The position numbers and the translations under genes were made by a program. Below the pieces are notes generated by a model. That model did no database searches, was not told the origin of the DNA, and saw nothing but the letters and a program-made list of their open reading frames with translations. A stretch of DNA of 64,000 nt from Acetobacter okinawensis (GTDB taxonomy: Bacteria; Pseudomonadota; Alphaproteobacteria; Acetobacterales; Acetobacteraceae). Of the stretch, positions 26,037-35,450 are shown piece after piece. The stretch is from the NCBI RefSeq assembly GCF_002153655.1, contig NZ_JOPJ01000017.1:62001-126000 (forward strand), given 5' to 3'. Every line of letters begins with the position of its first letter. Position 1 is the stretch's first letter.

Positions 26037-27511
26037 GCCCTGTCCGGCTCCATATTGTTCAAATACGCGGCGGTCTGCTGCGCGGGGGGGAGCGCTCCCC
26101 CACCGGCAAGGCCGCAATCATCCTGTGTGTCATTATCCCCCACCCCATCCCACATGACGCGGGGGTCAAATGCATGCACGGCAAAAATGGTCAGCACCAC
26201 AACGGCGGCAAAGCAGACCATGCCCCCGTTGGCCGTAATGCTGGCCATACTGTTAAAACGGACCATGGCCACCAGAATGGAAACCATGAACACATCAATC
26301 ATGGACCACCGGCCAATCACATCGATCACGCGGTAAAGCTTGGTGCGGCCCACCAGCCAGCGTGCGGAGTGCCGCCATGTGGTGAACAGCATGAACAAAA
26401 GCCCGAAAATTTTGAGCACAGGCACCGTTACACTGGCAAACAGCACCAGCAGGGAGAGCGGGATCATACCGTCCTGCCACAGTTCTACAGCGCCCTCTAT
26501 AATAGTGTGCCCCGAGCCACCCCCAAGCCGGATCACGGTCATGACCGGGTAGATATTGGCTGGCAGGTAAAACACCACGGCCGAAATAAGCAGAGCCAGT
26601 GCGCGCATACGGCCATTGGGTTTGCGGCGGCGCACCACATGGCCACACCTGGGGCAGAACCCCAGCGCATCAGTCGCGGGCATGGCCTCCCCAAACGCCA
26701 GCACCACACCACAGGACAGGCAGGAGGCCATGTGCGAGGGCGGGGGCAAGGTGGCGGTGCTCTCCACACTCTCGCACGTCAGGCGGACGCGCCTGTTATC
26801 CATGCGGCGCAGGCTGTGGTCAGTCTGCCTGCGGTCCCAGATCAGCTCCGTATCCAGCGTGGCATCGGTGGCGGACATGGTGAGCATGAGCCCCGAGACC
26901 AGAAACACCGCAGCCCCGATCTGCACATAAGCCAGATCGGACAGTTTGGTGTAGGCCACAAACACGCCCAGAATATACACCTCCACCATGGACCACGGGC
27001 GCAGGCGTTCGTACCATTTGAGCAGATGCGGCACCCAGAAGGGCAGCCTAGGCTGCAAGGCCCCCACCAGAATGGACAGCATCATGCCGATAACCAGCCC
27101 CGGCACAATAATGGTGGCAATGGCCACCAGTACCCCTACCTCGCCCCAGCCCTCATGCAGCAGTTCGATCGGGCCGGTCAGGATATTGACCGTACGCTGG
27201 CGGCCATACAGGTCGAGCATCATAAGGGTAGAGGCCAGCATGGCCAGATAAAGGGCCGCCGAGCTGATGCAGAACGCCAGCGGTGTGGCAATGGGGGATG
27301 TGCGGTTGCGCCGGTCCAGCAACTGGTTACACCGGCAGCAGCGTGCCTGCGTACCCGGCGCAAGCTCGGGCAGAATCTGGTAATGCCCGCAACACGGACA
27401 CTCCACCACTCCGCGCAAAAGCCGGACGTGTTGCTCCTCATCCACAGGCACATTCTGTCCGGGGAACAGGGCCTCCTGCAACAGGGCCATGACTTGCGTT
27501 ACGTTCATCAC
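26033..27511 (-). CDS. pqiA: PqiA, integral membrane protein of the Pqi lipid transport system
   Basis: 492 aa. Two halves, each with a cysteine cluster and four membrane segments. The first zinc-ribbon-like cluster is CPCC at 38-41 with CCRC at 58-61; the second is CLSCGVV and CPRCGHV in the middle of the protein. Membrane segments such as LVAIATIIVPGLVIGMMLSI and SLLVLFASVTVPVLKIFGLL with conserved P-x-L/G are typical. First gene of pqiA-B-C. PqiA is paraquat-inducible in E. coli; no SoxS-like site can be judged here. Confidence 0.94.
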   Translation of the reverse strand: MMNVTQVMALLQEALFPGQNVPVDEEQHVRLLRGVVECPCCGHYQILPELAPGTQARCCRCNQLLDRRNRTSPIATPLAFCISSAALYLAMLASTLMMLDLYGRQRTVNILTGPIELLHEGWGEVGVLVAIATIIVPGLVIGMMLSILVGALQPRLPFWVPHLLKWYERLRPWSMVEVYILGVFVAYTKLSDLAYVQIGAAVFLVSGLMLTMSATDATLDTELIWDRRQTDHSLRRMDNRRVRLTCESVESTATLPPPSHMASCLSCGVVLAFGEAMPATDALGFCPRCGHVVRRRKPNGRMRALALLISAVVFYLPANIYPVMTVIRLGGGSGHTIIEGAVELWQDGMIPLSLLVLFASVTVPVLKIFGLLFMLFTTWRHSARWLVGRTKLYRVIDVIGRWSMIDVFMVSILVAMVRFNSMASITANGGMVCFAAVVVLTIFAVHAFDPRVMWDGVGDNDTQDDCGLAGGGALPPAQQTAAYLNNMEPDRA

Positions 27512-27845
27512 CCTATGTTCTTAATACCAACCGCCCGCACTGTAACTGAAAAAACAGTATGCCACCCCTGCCATACAGACCTGCGTGCAGCGCCTTTGTA
27601 GCCCGGCCCCCGCCACATGCACCCACACAGACCAAGCATAACACCCGGCACACCCCCAACGCACACCACCCGGGCCAGTGCGGCCAGCCCCCCGCCTGCC
27701 CCCCACGGCTCCACAATTCTTGTGCAAAACCGTGCCAAAATGCCCTGTAAAATACCTTACAACCGGCGTTAAGCGCCTTTTACCCCGCATTGGGTGTTGC
27801 ATGCCCGCAGGCATCATGATAACCAGCCTTCCGCACACACTCTGT
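27512..27845. other. Intergenic region upstream of pqiA and tRNA-Thr
   Basis: 334 bases without a supported gene. The pqiA promoter (minus) and the tRNA promoter (plus) must both lie here. I saw A/T-rich patches around 27720-27765 but no hexamer pair good enough to call. Confidence 0.5.
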
Positions 27846-27921
27846 GCCCGCTTAGCTCAGTTGGTAGAGCACATCATTCGTAATGATGGGGCCGATGGTT
27901 CGAATCCGTCAGCGGGCACCA
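27846..27921 (+). tRNA. tRNA-Thr (anticodon CGU)
   Basis: Full cloverleaf: acceptor stem GCCCGCT/AGCGGGC, D stem GCTC/GAGC, anticodon stem CATCA/TGATG with loop TTCGTAA (anticodon CGT), five-base variable loop, T stem GATGG/CCGTC with loop TTCGAAT. The CCA end is encoded. It is followed by a run of seven T that probably terminates transcription. Confidence 0.98.
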
Positions 27922-28122
27922 CTTTTTTTCCCTAAATTGTCATGATTTTTACGGCACTGCATCGCCATAGGCGCATTGCCTAGTCCAGCCCATTTGTCTG
28001 CGTGGCCACTCCCTGCTCCAACCGATGGTACCGGGCCATACGGGTGTCACGTCAGGCAATAGGGGCAGGATACGGCAGATTTTTTTGCAGCCAGAGCGCG
28101 GGGCAGATGCGCCCCACTGCCC

Positions 28123-29823
28123 TTAGTGTGCGGAATCCGCCACCGGGCTGTCGAGCGTATAAAGGCTGATCGCCATGGCATGGCCGTTGGAATAGTTCAG
28201 CCCGGCGACCGTGCCACGGCTGCGCGCCTTTGACGCATCCGCCCCCAATGCCTCCATGAATGCCTTACGCTCGCGCACATCCACCAGAGCGGCTGTGCAG
28301 GCCGGGTGTTCGCGCATGGCTTGGGCCGCCTGTGCCACACCTTGCAGCACCACCTTGCCCCCGATCAGGAACACCAGACTAGGCTCGGAAAAAGAGACGG
28401 AATACACCTGTGTCTGTGCGCAGGGCTTGTGTGCCTGCACCAGTTCCACCAGCCGGGGTGCGAGCCATATGCTCTGCAAACGCGGCACCACAACCGTAAA
28501 CAGCCCCACATATAACAATGCCGCCGCAACAGCGCTGCTCAGGGCGGCGTAACACAGCTCCGCCCGCCATATCTGCCACATGGCAAGGCCAACCAGCGGC
28601 AGCACACCGCCCGCCAGCACCACGGCAGGAATACTGAACTGGTGCTCCAGCCGCCACAACAGCACCGGCCCCGCAACCGCCAGCGCACAGCCTACAAGAC
28701 CCCACAGCATGGCATACACACCCAGCAGCACCCGCCCCCAGCGCACCCGGGGGCCATTGCGCCACAACACCCCACTCTGCGCGAGCAGACCTGCGGTGAG
28801 CATGGCTATGGCCGGGTAGGTCGGCAGCACGTAATGGGGCAGCTTGGTGGCAATGCTTTCAAACACCACCCAGTGCGGCACAATCCAGCACAGCAGGTAG
28901 CGCACCGGCAGGGTGCGCCGCTCGCGCCAGACCTGTGGCAGCACGCTGGCGGCAAAGTAAGAGCCGGGCCAGAAGGCCAGCACAAACACCACCAGATGGT
29001 AGCCCGGCGGCAGGCCGTGCGCCTCCTGCCCGGATGCCACCTTGCCCAGAAAATTCACCCCCACCGAGCGACGAAAAAACTCCCCGTGGCTGACCACCCC
29101 AATGACAATGCACCACGGCAGCACCACAGCGGCCGCCACCAGCCAGCCCCAGGACGGGCGCAGCCTGCGCCACAGGTCAAGGTTGCGCTCCACCCAGCCC
29201 AACACCAACGGCGTGGCGAGGGAGGGGATGAGCACCACCGGGCCTTTGAGCATAAGCCCGCAACCCACAGCCCCCCAGAACAGGAGCGCCGTGCTGGCAG
29301 GCGTTACCCGCCCCGCCTCGCGGTCAGTCAGCGCCCGTACGAGGGCAAACTGGGCTACCAGCACGCTCAGCAGCAGGCACGAATCTATGGTGGCCATACG
29401 GCTTTCCGCCGCCACCAGCACCGAGGCCATCAGCAGCACCGCTGCCCCAACCCCCGCCATGGGGCCAAACAGGCTGGCCCCCATAACGGCTGTCAGCACA
29501 ACGGCCGCTGTCATGGCCAGCAGGGAGGGAATGCGGTACGGCCACACGGTGCGGGCATGCTCCATGCCCACGGCCTTAACGGCCAGAGACTCCAGCCAGT
29601 AAATACCCGCAGGCTGAAGGTAGCGCGGCTTGTCCTGAAAACGCACGTCTATGTAATTATGCGTCTCCAGCATCTGGGCCGATGCTTCCATATAACGCGG
29701 TTCGTCCCGGTCAAACGGGGGGGTGCTCATACGGCCGGGCAGGAACAGCACAAAAGCCGCCAGAGCAATCAGCAGCAGCACACGCCATGGCAGCGTGCGG
29801 GTGCCGCGACTGGTCCCTAGCAT
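28123..29823 (-). CDS. ArnT-like lipid-linked sugar glycosyltransferase
   Basis: Integral membrane GT-C enzyme that moves a sugar from a polyprenyl-phosphate donor to an acceptor such as lipid A or a protein. 566 aa, about 11-12 membrane helices. The N-terminal motif LPGRMSTPPFDRDEPRYMEA (DRDE-R) and the QDKPRYLQPAGIYWLESLAV segment match the ArnT/PMT family. The acceptor cannot be told from sequence. Its ATG overlaps the end of the upstream GT2 gene by 7 bases, so they act together, the GT2 likely making the donor. Confidence 0.88.
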   Translation of the reverse strand: MLGTSRGTRTLPWRVLLLIALAAFVLFLPGRMSTPPFDRDEPRYMEASAQMLETHNYIDVRFQDKPRYLQPAGIYWLESLAVKAVGMEHARTVWPYRIPSLLAMTAAVVLTAVMGASLFGPMAGVGAAVLLMASVLVAAESRMATIDSCLLLSVLVAQFALVRALTDREAGRVTPASTALLFWGAVGCGLMLKGPVVLIPSLATPLVLGWVERNLDLWRRLRPSWGWLVAAAVVLPWCIVIGVVSHGEFFRRSVGVNFLGKVASGQEAHGLPPGYHLVVFVLAFWPGSYFAASVLPQVWRERRTLPVRYLLCWIVPHWVVFESIATKLPHYVLPTYPAIAMLTAGLLAQSGVLWRNGPRVRWGRVLLGVYAMLWGLVGCALAVAGPVLLWRLEHQFSIPAVVLAGGVLPLVGLAMWQIWRAELCYAALSSAVAAALLYVGLFTVVVPRLQSIWLAPRLVELVQAHKPCAQTQVYSVSFSEPSLVFLIGGKVVLQGVAQAAQAMREHPACTAALVDVRERKAFMEALGADASKARSRGTVAGLNYSNGHAMAISLYTLDSPVADSAH

Positions 29824-30584
29824 TCATCAACCGTTCTGGGCAGGCGGGTGCGGTTGCGCAGCCACATGACCCCCAGCAGGTCCCGCACCCCAACCACGGC
29901 GCGGTTAAAGTTGGTGTATTTGGACTGCCCATGCAGCCGCGCACGGTGCGAAACCGGGTGGCACAGCAAGGGCACGCCATAAGAGGCAAACAGGGCGGGC
30001 AGGAACCGGTGCAGCCCCTCAAACTGCGGCAGGCGCAAAAAATCCTCACGCCGGAAAATCTTGATCGGAGCACCCGTATCCGGGCAGTGGTCCTGCAGGA
30101 GCCGCTGGCGCAGGCCATTGGCAAAGCGCGTGGCAAAACGGCGCGACCAGCCATCCTTGCGTCTGGCGCGCACCCCAACCACCAGCGGGGGCGTACCGTT
30201 GGCCGAGCGCGCCAGTGCAAGCAGGCCAACCAGCTCACGCGGGTCATCCTGCCCATCACCATCTATGGTGGCGACCCACTGGCCTCTGGCGGCTGTAATG
30301 CCGGTCCGCAGTCCTGCGGATTTACCCAGGCACCGATCATGGGAGAGAATACGCAGGTTGGGCAGGCAGTCCTGCCTAAGCTGGCGCAGCACGGCCACCG
30401 TGTTGTCCCGGCTACCATCATTGACAAACACCACCTCGGAGGGAGGGAGGCTTGCGCAGGCTTCTGCCAGTTCGCGGCAGACCTGTGGCAGGTTATCCTG
30501 CTCGTCCAGAACAGCAATAACGATGCTCAGCACGGGCTGAACATCGTTTGCCTGCGACACAGAGGTTTGCACCGTGTGTGTCAT
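29817..30584 (-). CDS. GT2 glycosyltransferase, DPM1/ArnC type
   Basis: Predicted to load a sugar nucleotide onto polyprenyl phosphate. 255 aa, soluble: no C-terminal membrane helices, unlike ArnC. GT-A fold motifs are LSIVIAVLDEQDNLPQV, VVFVNDGSRDNT and ATIDGDGQDDP (the metal-binding DxD). The end reads GQSKYTNFNRAVVGVRDLLG, as in dolichol-phosphate mannosyltransferases. ATG 30584 follows AGGGA with an 8-base gap. It starts 27 bases after atpF, so it may be transcribed with the F0 genes. Confidence 0.88.
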   Translation of the reverse strand: MTHTVQTSVSQANDVQPVLSIVIAVLDEQDNLPQVCRELAEACASLPPSEVVFVNDGSRDNTVAVLRQLRQDCLPNLRILSHDRCLGKSAGLRTGITAARGQWVATIDGDGQDDPRELVGLLALARSANGTPPLVVGVRARRKDGWSRRFATRFANGLRQRLLQDHCPDTGAPIKIFRREDFLRLPQFEGLHRFLPALFASYGVPLLCHPVSHRARLHGQSKYTNFNRAVVGVRDLLGVMWLRNRTRLPRTVDEC

Positions 30585-30611
30585 ACATATGATCCCTGAA
30601 GGGAGATGAGA

Positions 30612-31115
30612 CTAGGCTGCCTGACGGGAGAAAGCGGCAGGCAGGTCAACCAGAGCCTGATCAACCAGAGCAGAGGCTTTTTGTGCATCAATGGTCTGGG
30701 GGATAATGCTGTGCGCAGCGTTAACAGCCACATCAATGGCAAGCTGGCGCACTTCCTTGACCGCAGCGCGCTCAACAGCGGCAATCCGGTCACGCGCCAT
30801 CTGCTCGTGGCGGCGCACGGCGGCCTCTGCTTCGGCACGGGCCTGTTTGGCCATCTCATCCGCCTTGACGCGGGACTGCTCGATAAGGGACTTGGCTTCC
30901 GCCAGAGCCTGTTCGCGCTCACGCGTTGCGTCCTCGAGCATCTGCTCGGCTTCGCGGCGCAGGCGGGCTGCCTCGTCCAGTTCCTCACGGATCAGGTTGG
31001 CGCGGTTGTCCAGCAGGGTCGCAATAGGCGCCCACAGCTTTTTACCTGCCAGCACAAAGAACAGGACAAACGAGACAGCGACCCAAAAACCCGCCACATG
31101 AAAAATGTCAGTCAT
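30612..31115 (-). CDS. atpF: ATP synthase F0 subunit b
   Basis: Half of the peripheral stalk of ATP synthase. 167 aa from ATG 31115 (AGGGGA nine bases upstream). One N-terminal membrane helix (about 6-27, FHVAGFWVAVSFVLFFVLAG) followed by a long charged coiled coil (DEAARLRREAEQMLEDATRE). Last gene of the F0 operon, paired with b' just upstream. The heterodimer b/b' is typical of alphaproteobacteria and cyanobacteria. Confidence 0.94.
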   Translation of the reverse strand: MTDIFHVAGFWVAVSFVLFFVLAGKKLWAPIATLLDNRANLIREELDEAARLRREAEQMLEDATREREQALAEAKSLIEQSRVKADEMAKQARAEAEAAVRRHEQMARDRIAAVERAAVKEVRQLAIDVAVNAAHSIIPQTIDAQKASALVDQALVDLPAAFSRQAA

Positions 31116-31139
31116 GACCAAAATTCCCCTGAGAACGGA

Positions 31140-31742
31140 TCAGATAATGCTGCGGTGCGCTGATGCGCTTTCAACATTCCGGGCAACAAGCTGGGCGTCT
31201 GGCACAACACCCGTCAGCCGCTGGACCAGCGCCTGCGTGGTATCGGCCGCAATTTCTTTAAGCGCGCTCAAGGCCCGCGCTTTTTCTGCCGCAACGTTCT
31301 TTTCGGCATCCGCAATTTCGGAAGCCAGACGTGCGTTAATTTCCTGCATCTGCTGGTCAGCCGCACGATGTTCCTCGTCCAGAACCTTCTGAAGATGCGC
31401 CTGGGCTTCTGCCATGGCATCTTTGCGGGCCTGCTGGAGTTCGGCTACGGCCTTGTCAGCATCCTGTTTAGCGGACCGGGCGACCTCAAGGTCACCTGTA
31501 ATACGCTGGCTACGGTCATGCAGAACGCGGGCAACACCCGGCAGCATAGCCTTGCTGAGAACAAGATAGAAGACGAAGAAAATAATTGCCCCCCACATGA
31601 CCTGACCGGTCACCAGCGGGTTGGCAAAGTCAAGCTGAGGCATTCCCGTGGCGTATGCACCAGGTGCCGAAACGGCCAGCAAAGAAACGCCGCAGACCGT
31701 TGCAAGCAGTCCGGCACGAACTGTCTTCGTAATCACACCCAC
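31140..31742 (-). CDS. atpG: ATP synthase F0 subunit b'
   Basis: Second peripheral stalk subunit. 200 aa, GTG start with GGAG eight bases upstream. The N-terminus looks like a cleavable signal (AGLLATVCGVSLLAVSAPGA) ahead of the true membrane helix (MWGAIIFFVFYLVLSKAM), a two-hydrophobic-segment form. The coiled-coil body follows (GDLEVARSAKQDADKAVAEL). Lies 24 bases before atpF and 29 after atpE. The symbol for b' varies (atpG, atpX, atpF2). Confidence 0.92.
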   Translation of the reverse strand: MGVITKTVRAGLLATVCGVSLLAVSAPGAYATGMPQLDFANPLVTGQVMWGAIIFFVFYLVLSKAMLPGVARVLHDRSQRITGDLEVARSAKQDADKAVAELQQARKDAMAEAQAHLQKVLDEEHRAADQQMQEINARLASEIADAEKNVAAEKARALSALKEIAADTTQALVQRLTGVVPDAQLVARNVESASAHRSII

Positions 31743-31771
31743 AGGAATGTCTCCTCTTGTTTTTCCCGATC

Positions 31772-31996
31772 TCAGACGAAGAGGATCAGGAATGCGATCA
31801 GCAGCGCGAACAGGGCGATAGCTTCTGTCAGTGCGAAGCCGAGCATGCCCAGACCGAACACGTGCGGGCGAGCCGCCGGGTTACGGGCAATGCTGCTGAC
31901 CAGCGTGGAGAAGATGTTGCCGAGGCCGATACCAACGCCGGCGAGGGCGATAACGGCGATACCTGCACCGATTTCCCGGGCTGCAGCGATGTCCAT
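31772..31996 (-). CDS. atpE: ATP synthase F0 subunit c
   Basis: Proton-carrying rotor subunit. 74 aa with two membrane helices and a polar loop (ARNPAARP). The proton site is Glu58 ([15 protein letters not shown]). Start ATG 31996 with AAGGAAG eight bases upstream, chosen over GTG 32005, which would sit directly against the ribosome site. No sodium-type motif is evident, so proton coupling is expected. Confidence 0.97.
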   Translation of the reverse strand: MDIAAAREIGAGIAVIALAGVGIGLGNIFSTLVSSIARNPAARPHVFGLGMLGFALTEAIALFALLIAFLILFV

Positions 31997-32048
31997 ATCA
32001 GTCACTTCCTTGTTTCAAGACAGTTTCAAACGAAACGGGCAAAGCAGC

Positions 32049-32798
32049 TCAGTGAGCCACGGCCTCCCGCAGGTAGATGCACGTCAGGATGGCAAACACA
32101 TAGGCCTGCAATACCCCAACAAGCAACTCAAGAGCCATAAGCGCCACGTTAATGGCGATGGGCCCGATCGCAAACACGTCACCCACCACGCCAAAACCGG
32201 CGAGCATGATAACGAAGCTTGCGAAAATATCGAACATGACGTGCCCGGCCACCATGTTGGCGAACAGTCGGATAGACAGGCTCACGGGGCGGGAGAGGAA
32301 CGAGAGAATCTCGATCGGGATCAGCAGCGGCGCCAGAAAGGGGCTGGCGCCATCTGGCATGAAGTGTGCGAAAAACCGCAGACCCTGCACCTTGAGCGAG
32401 ACCACAACCGTCAGCAGGAACACCATGAACGCCATGGCGAAGGTGACAGCAATATGGCTGGTGAAAGTGAAGGAGAACGGCAGAAGCCCGATGTAGTTCC
32501 CCGCCAGAATGAAGAAGAACAGGGTGAAAATGAACGGGAAGAAGGCTGCACCTTCCGGCCCGATCGTATCCACGGCCATGTTGTGAATGAATTCGTAGCA
32601 GACCTCGGCTGCGGCCTGAAGCCGACCGGGCACAACCGCTGCGGGGCGCATGCCAAAGTACAGGAACGCAAGAACAAGGCAGACAGCCGCGATCATGTAC
32701 AGCGGTGACTGGCTGAAGCGCAGAGCCTCGCCCAGCCCGCCAAGAACGGGGTGGAGCTCAAACTGTTCAAGTACGTTAATGCTGGAACCGCCCGCCAC
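32049..32798 (-). CDS. atpB: ATP synthase F0 subunit a
   Basis: Proton half-channel subunit. 249 aa, 5-6 membrane helices. The essential arginine lies in the segment RPVSLSIRLFANMVAGHVMF. The motifs FTLFFFILAGNYIGLLPFSF and LELLVGVLQAYVFAILTCIY are typical. Start is GTG at 32798 with AGGAG seven bases upstream. Operon order atpI-B-E-F'-F. Confidence 0.97.
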   Translation of the reverse strand: MAGGSSINVLEQFELHPVLGGLGEALRFSQSPLYMIAAVCLVLAFLYFGMRPAAVVPGRLQAAAEVCYEFIHNMAVDTIGPEGAAFFPFIFTLFFFILAGNYIGLLPFSFTFTSHIAVTFAMAFMVFLLTVVVSLKVQGLRFFAHFMPDGASPFLAPLLIPIEILSFLSRPVSLSIRLFANMVAGHVMFDIFASFVIMLAGFGVVGDVFAIGPIAINVALMALELLVGVLQAYVFAILTCIYLREAVAH

Positions 32799-32845
32799 AA
32801 CCGCTCTCCTAGACCTGCCCGAATCGCGTGTCGGGCCTCAGCTTC

Positions 32846-33151
32846 TTACTTTACGTCCATCGTCCTGACCAGACGCCAAACATTCAGCATTCCGGCGCTA
32901 CCACCCAAAAGTGCAAAGATGACAAGGAATAACGCCCGTGTATGGAGCCAGTGATCCAGCCCCCACCCGATGGCAACTCCCACAATCAGCCCCGCGAGCA
33001 TTTCTGTCCCGGCTCTGAACGCTATCGCCGCGAGCGACCTGTCGGCCTCCACACTGGCGTCTAGCGGTGGTTTTTCCTCCTTGACCAGACCGTAGCGGCG
33101 CTCTGCCGACTGCAATCTGGCGTTAAAGGAATCGTCTTTTCCCTCGCCCAT
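32846..33151 (-). CDS. atpI: AtpI-like protein of the F0 operon
   Basis: Small membrane protein associated with c-ring assembly. 101 aa, two hydrophobic helices (FRAGTEMLAGLIVGVAIGWG and ALFLVIFALLGGSAGMLNVW). Start ATG 33151 follows GGAGG with an 8-base gap. First gene after the predicted promoter. The N-terminal 40 residues are polar. Confidence 0.88.
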   Translation of the reverse strand: MGEGKDDSFNARLQSAERRYGLVKEEKPPLDASVEADRSLAAIAFRAGTEMLAGLIVGVAIGWGLDHWLHTRALFLVIFALLGGSAGMLNVWRLVRTMDVK

Positions 33152-33181
33152 ACTTCGCACCTCCACAGGGGGTGCAGGCGC

Positions 33182-33210
33182 TTGCTAACGGGGCTACCAT
33201 ATCCTGTCAA
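33182..33210 (-). promoter_or_regulatory. Predicted promoter of the F0 operon
   Basis: Minus-strand -35 TTGACA (33205-33210, perfect) and -10 TAGCAA (33182-33187, moderate) with a 17-base spacer, about 30 bases before the atpI start. Confidence 0.5.
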
Positions 33211-33271
33211 GAAACCTTAGCAGGCTTGTGGTCCAAAATATTGCCCCGCGGCATATGCGCCACCCCGCCAG

Positions 33272-34201
33272 TTACTCCGTTGCGGGCAGGCCAACCAGCC
33301 CGCGCGCGTAGTCTACAGCCGAAAAAGGCCGCAGATCTTCTACCTGTTCGCCCACGCCCACAGCATGCACCGGCAGGCCGAACCCATCGGCCAGCGCCAC
33401 CACAATGCCGCCACGGGCCGAGCCGTCCAGTTTGGTCACCACCAGCCCGCTCACATTCACAAGTTCGCGAAAAACACGGACCTGCTCCACCGCGTTCTGC
33501 CCCGTAGTCGCATCCAGCACCAGCAGGACCGAGTGTGGCGCGCTCTCGTCAAACTTGCGCATGACGCGAATAATTTTTGCCAGCTCCTCCATCAGGGCCG
33601 ACTTGTTGTGCAGCCGCCCTGCGGTATCCACAAACAGCAGATCGGCCCCTTCGGCCTTGCCGCGCTTGAGCGCTTCGTACGCAAGGCCCGCGGCATCTGC
33701 CCCCGGTGGGCCTGCAATAACCGGGCAGCCCGTGCGCTCGCCCCATATCTGGAGCTGCTCCACGGCGGCGGCGCGGAACGTATCCCCCGCCACCATCATG
33801 ACCTTGCTGCCCTGTGCGGAAAAAAAGCGGGCCATCTTGCCAATGGTCGTGGTCTTGCCCACACCGTTGACCCCCACCACCAGCACCACATGCGGGCTGT
33901 GCGTGGGGTCGGGCGCAAATGGTACGGCAACCGGCTCCAGAATACTGGCAATTTCCTCCGCCAAAGCCTGCCGGATCTCCTCATCCGTGACCTCGGTGCC
34001 AAAGCGGGAGGAGCGGAAGGACTCGATCACCTTCTGGGCCACACCGGGGCCTAGGTCTGCGGTAATCAGCAGGTCTTCCAGCTCTTCGAGCGCCTCGTCA
34101 TCGAGCTTGCGGCGGGTGAAAATACCCGTCAGCCCCCCACCCAGCTTCTGGGTGGAGCGCGACAGCCCCTCCTTGAGACGGGAGAAAAAACCAAGCGCCA
34201 T
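33272..34201 (-). CDS. ftsY: Signal recognition particle receptor FtsY
   Basis: SRP receptor GTPase that docks ribosomes to the Sec translocon. 309 aa from ATG 34201; short N-terminal region without the long acidic A domain. N domain about 15-90 (DDEALEELEDLLITADLGPG). G domain: P-loop VGVNGVGKTTTIGKMA, GDTFRAAAVEQLQIW, LLFVDTAGRLHNK, VVTKLDGSARGG. It overlaps the mtaB stop region, so it is coupled to mtaB. Confidence 0.97.
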   Translation of the reverse strand: MALGFFSRLKEGLSRSTQKLGGGLTGIFTRRKLDDEALEELEDLLITADLGPGVAQKVIESFRSSRFGTEVTDEEIRQALAEEIASILEPVAVPFAPDPTHSPHVVLVVGVNGVGKTTTIGKMARFFSAQGSKVMMVAGDTFRAAAVEQLQIWGERTGCPVIAGPPGADAAGLAYEALKRGKAEGADLLFVDTAGRLHNKSALMEELAKIIRVMRKFDESAPHSVLLVLDATTGQNAVEQVRVFRELVNVSGLVVTKLDGSARGGIVVALADGFGLPVHAVGVGEQVEDLRPFSAVDYARGLVGLPATE

Positions 34202-34202
34202 T

Positions 34203-35450
34203 CTAGATCCTTTCCGCCACCAGACCGCCCTCTTCCACCGCGACCGGCAGGAGGGAGAGAATTTCCCCCACCGCAGCCTCGGCGCCACTCAGGCGGACTG
34301 GTGCAAACTGCTCGCTATGTCCTGTTGTGGGGGTTTCCATCAGCACGCGCTGGGGCTGGCCCAGCAGGCTTGCGTAATAGCGCGCGGCAGATGCGGCCCC
34401 CACTGCCCGCAGGCTGGCTGCACGCGCCTTGCGCTCGGGCACAGGCACCGCACGCATACGGGCCGCCGGCGTGCCCTCCCGCTCGCTGTAAGGGAAGACA
34501 TGCAGGTAGGGCAGCCCCATATCCGCCAGAAAGCTGCGCGTCTGCTCGAACAGGGCGTCATCTTCCGTGGGGAAGCCCGCAATAATATCCGCGCCAATGC
34601 CAATATCGGGGCGCAGGCTGCGCGCGCGCGCCACAACATGGGCCGCGTCCTCCACAAGGTGGCGGCGCTTCATGCGTTTGAGAATAAGGTCCGACCCCGC
34701 CTGCAAGGACAGATGCAGATAGGGCATGAACCGGGGCTCGGCCTCCAGCAGTTGCCAGATGTCCTCGTCTATTTCCACCGGATCGACCGAGGACAGGCGC
34801 AAACGCTCCAGCTCAGGCACCAGCCGCAGCACGCGGCGGCACAACTGACCCAGCACAGGCTTACCCGGCAGGTCTGCGCCCCATGATGTCATGTCCACGC
34901 CGGTCAGCACCACCTCGCGGTAGCCAGCCCCCACCAGTGCGCGCACCTGCTCCACCACCGCCCCCACCGGCACGGAGCGCGAAGGCCCGCGCCCGAAGGG
35001 GATGATGCAGAAGGTGCAGCGGTGGTCACACCCCTGCTGCACCTGCACAAACGCACGGGTGCGGCCTGCAAAATCGGTAACCAGATGGGCTGCGGTCTCC
35101 CTTGCCGCCATAATGTCGGACACAGCCAGCGGCTGGGCCAGAGCGGCGGGGGACCAGCTCTCGGCCTTCAGTTTTTCCTCATTCCCCAACACGCGGGTCA
35201 CACCGGGCAGGGACGACCAGTTTTCCGGGTGGATCTGGGCGGCACAGCCGGTCACCACAATGCGGGCATCGGGGTTTTCGCGGTGTGCGCGGCGGATGGC
35301 CTGCCGCGCCTGCCGCTCCGCCTCGCCCGTAACCGCGCAGGTGTTGACGATAATCACGTTGCCAAGGCCCTGCGCGTGGTCACGCATGACCTCGCTCTCC
35401 CACGTGTTCAGGCGGCAGCCGAAGGTCAGGATTTCTGGCCGGGTGGTCAT
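34203..35450 (-). CDS. mtaB: tRNA methylthiotransferase MtaB-like (radical SAM)
   Basis: Adds a methylthio group to t6A37 of tRNA. 415 aa. N-terminal UPF0004 domain with three cluster cysteines (FGCRLN, VNTCAVT, VTGCAAQ). Radical SAM domain with [19 protein letters not shown]-terminal TRAM-like region, ending [19 protein letters not shown]. Cysteine spacing FGCRLN...ESE fits MtaB rather than MiaB. ATGA overlap with dapF. RimO is excluded by the gene neighbourhood only weakly. Confidence 0.9.
   Translation of the reverse strand: MTTRPEILTFGCRLNTWESEVMRDHAQGLGNVIIVNTCAVTGEAERQARQAIRRAHRENPDARIVVTGCAAQIHPENWSSLPGVTRVLGNEEKLKAESWSPAALAQPLAVSDIMAARETAAHLVTDFAGRTRAFVQVQQGCDHRCTFCIIPFGRGPSRSVPVGAVVEQVRALVGAGYREVVLTGVDMTSWGADLPGKPVLGQLCRRVLRLVPELERLRLSSVDPVEIDEDIWQLLEAEPRFMPYLHLSLQAGSDLILKRMKRRHLVEDAAHVVARARSLRPDIGIGADIIAGFPTEDDALFEQTRSFLADMGLPYLHVFPYSEREGTPAARMRAVPVPERKARAASLRAVGAASAARYYASLLGQPQRVLMETPTTGHSEQFAPVRLSGAEAAVGEILSLLPVAVEEGGLVAERI

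Noticed and set aside
26174-27601. 475-codon plus-strand frame opposite pqiA
   Set aside because: Same reason: shadow of a well-supported membrane protein.
27508-27738. Short minus-strand frame upstream of pqiA
   Set aside because: Gly/Val/Trp-rich, no ribosome site, overlaps the likely promoter region.
27846-28122. Integration site or mobile element at the tRNA-Thr gene
   Set aside because: No repeat of the tRNA 3' end and no integrase nearby; flanking genes are ordinary chromosomal genes.
28642-29820. 392-codon plus-strand frame opposite the ArnT-like gene
   Set aside because: Antisense shadow; composition (His/Gln/Pro-rich) is that of an unused frame.
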